Below, piece after piece: positions 63,691 through 64,000 of a DNA stretch of 64,000 nt; position 1 is the first letter of the stretch, and each line of letters starts with the position of its first letter. The stretch comes from CAVVYA01 sp963752345. Lineage in GTDB: Bacteria; Pseudomonadota; Alphaproteobacteria; SMXQ01. Made by a program: the position numbers and the translations under genes. Below the pieces are notes generated by a model, which saw only the letters and a list, made by a program, of their open reading frames with translations, searched no databases and was not told the origin of the DNA. The stretch is from positions 868,001 to 932,000 of the forward strand of contig CAVVYA010000002.1 of assembly GCA_963752345.1 (NCBI GenBank), read 5' to 3'.

Positions 63691-64000
63691 ATGACCGAAC
63701 TTGACGCCGCGTCCACGGTCGGCCGGGTCGTGCGCCGTTTCGTGTCGAGCACGCCGAAACGCACCTTCGTGATCTATCCGCTGTGCGTCGTTCTCTTCGA
63801 GTTCGCGGTTTACGGCCAGTGGACGGTGGTGCCGTGGGGCTTGCCCCTGCTCGCCTGGGGCTACCTGCAGTACCGCCTCACCGGAAATTTCCGCCATGGC
63901 ATCGCCAAGGGCAGTTCAGGAATGGATCTGATGCCCGAGCGCATCGTCGATCGCGGACCGTATCGCTACACGCGCAATCCGATGTATCTCGGCCATCTGA
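63691..64000 (+). CDS. Isoprenylcysteine carboxyl methyltransferase-like protein, 3' end outside window
   Basis: 103 visible residues from ATG 63691, preceded by GGGGG. Two to three hydrophobic helices are followed by GIAKGSSGMDLMPERIVDRGPYRYTRNPMYLGHL; RGPYRYTRNPMYLG is the signature of the ICMT/PEMT-like integral-membrane methyltransferase family. Substrate not determinable (isoprenoid, phospholipid or small molecule). Divergent from cysH. The C-terminal part lies outside the window. Confidence 0.85.
   Translation, partial: MTELDAASTVGRVVRRFVSSTPKRTFVIYPLCVVLFEFAVYGQWTVVPWGLPLLAWGYLQYRLTGNFRHGIAKGSSGMDLMPERIVDRGPYRYTRNPMYLGHL

Overview
This is a GC-rich chromosomal segment of an alphaproteobacterium, most likely in the order Hyphomicrobiales (Rhizobiales), in a Bradyrhizobium/Xanthobacter-like lineage. 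The placement rests on several points: the adjacent aminotransferase (alaC-like), hom, glpX and recJ genes; a class I PHA synthase; an Fe-S type APS reductase with CysD/CysN and no CysC domain; several orphan TctC/Bug binding proteins; and REP-like intergenic palindromes. The species is inferred, not shown. No prophage, insertion sequence or CRISPR array is visible.

Layout. 0-6.4 kb: transport and small-molecule genes (two MFS carriers, an FMN reductase, an SpmA/SpmB-type membrane protein, an Asp/Glu-racemase-like protein paired with a TctC receptor). 6.7-8.5 kb: CDP-alcohol phosphatidyltransferase, HAD-IB phosphatase and HIT protein. 8.6-13.7 kb: a giant MASE1/PAS hybrid kinase with its own response regulator, then phoH. 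14-18 kb: an exported-looking SAM methyltransferase, arfB and two TctC receptors. 18.1-24.6 kb: a second giant hybrid kinase, a double RidA protein, an ABC-type binding protein and a hydroxyacid dehydrogenase. 24.7-41.5 kb: mixed small genes (cold shock protein, esterase, LigB-like dioxygenase, msrQ, BLUF photoreceptor, PP-loop ATPase, a secretin-tail-like protein, envelope lipoproteins, a ClpP-like periplasmic protein) ending in a GT2-GtrA/GT-C glycosylation pair. 41.7-45.1 kb: tRNA-Glu followed by a compositionally different segment with a nitrilase, a PEP-CTERM protein and a GT25 glycosyltransferase. 45.4-54.6 kb: a DUF4168-like protein, a fourth TctC receptor and the housekeeping block recJ-glpX-hom-alaC, then an OmpA-family lipoprotein. 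54.8-63.4 kb: phaC, and convergent to it a complete sulfate uptake and reduction operon, cysH-cysD-cysN-sbp-cysT-cysW-cysA. The last 0.3 kb starts an isoprenylcysteine-methyltransferase-like gene.

The most important caution is quality. At least eleven recognisable genes, including recJ (twice), hom, cysN, cysT and sbp, are broken by single-base indels. Most are +1 insertions, and removing or adding one base restores the family sequence. This pattern looks like residual long-read assembly error rather than gene decay. I therefore annotate the full gene spans and state where each frame breaks.

The best candidates for undescribed biology are the secretin-tail-like protein at 31.4-32.2 kb, the QueC-like PP-loop ATPase at 29.5-30.9 kb, the racemase-family protein lacking both catalytic cysteines at 3.1-3.9 kb, the signal-peptide-bearing methyltransferase at 14.0-14.9 kb, and the tRNA-Glu-bordered segment.
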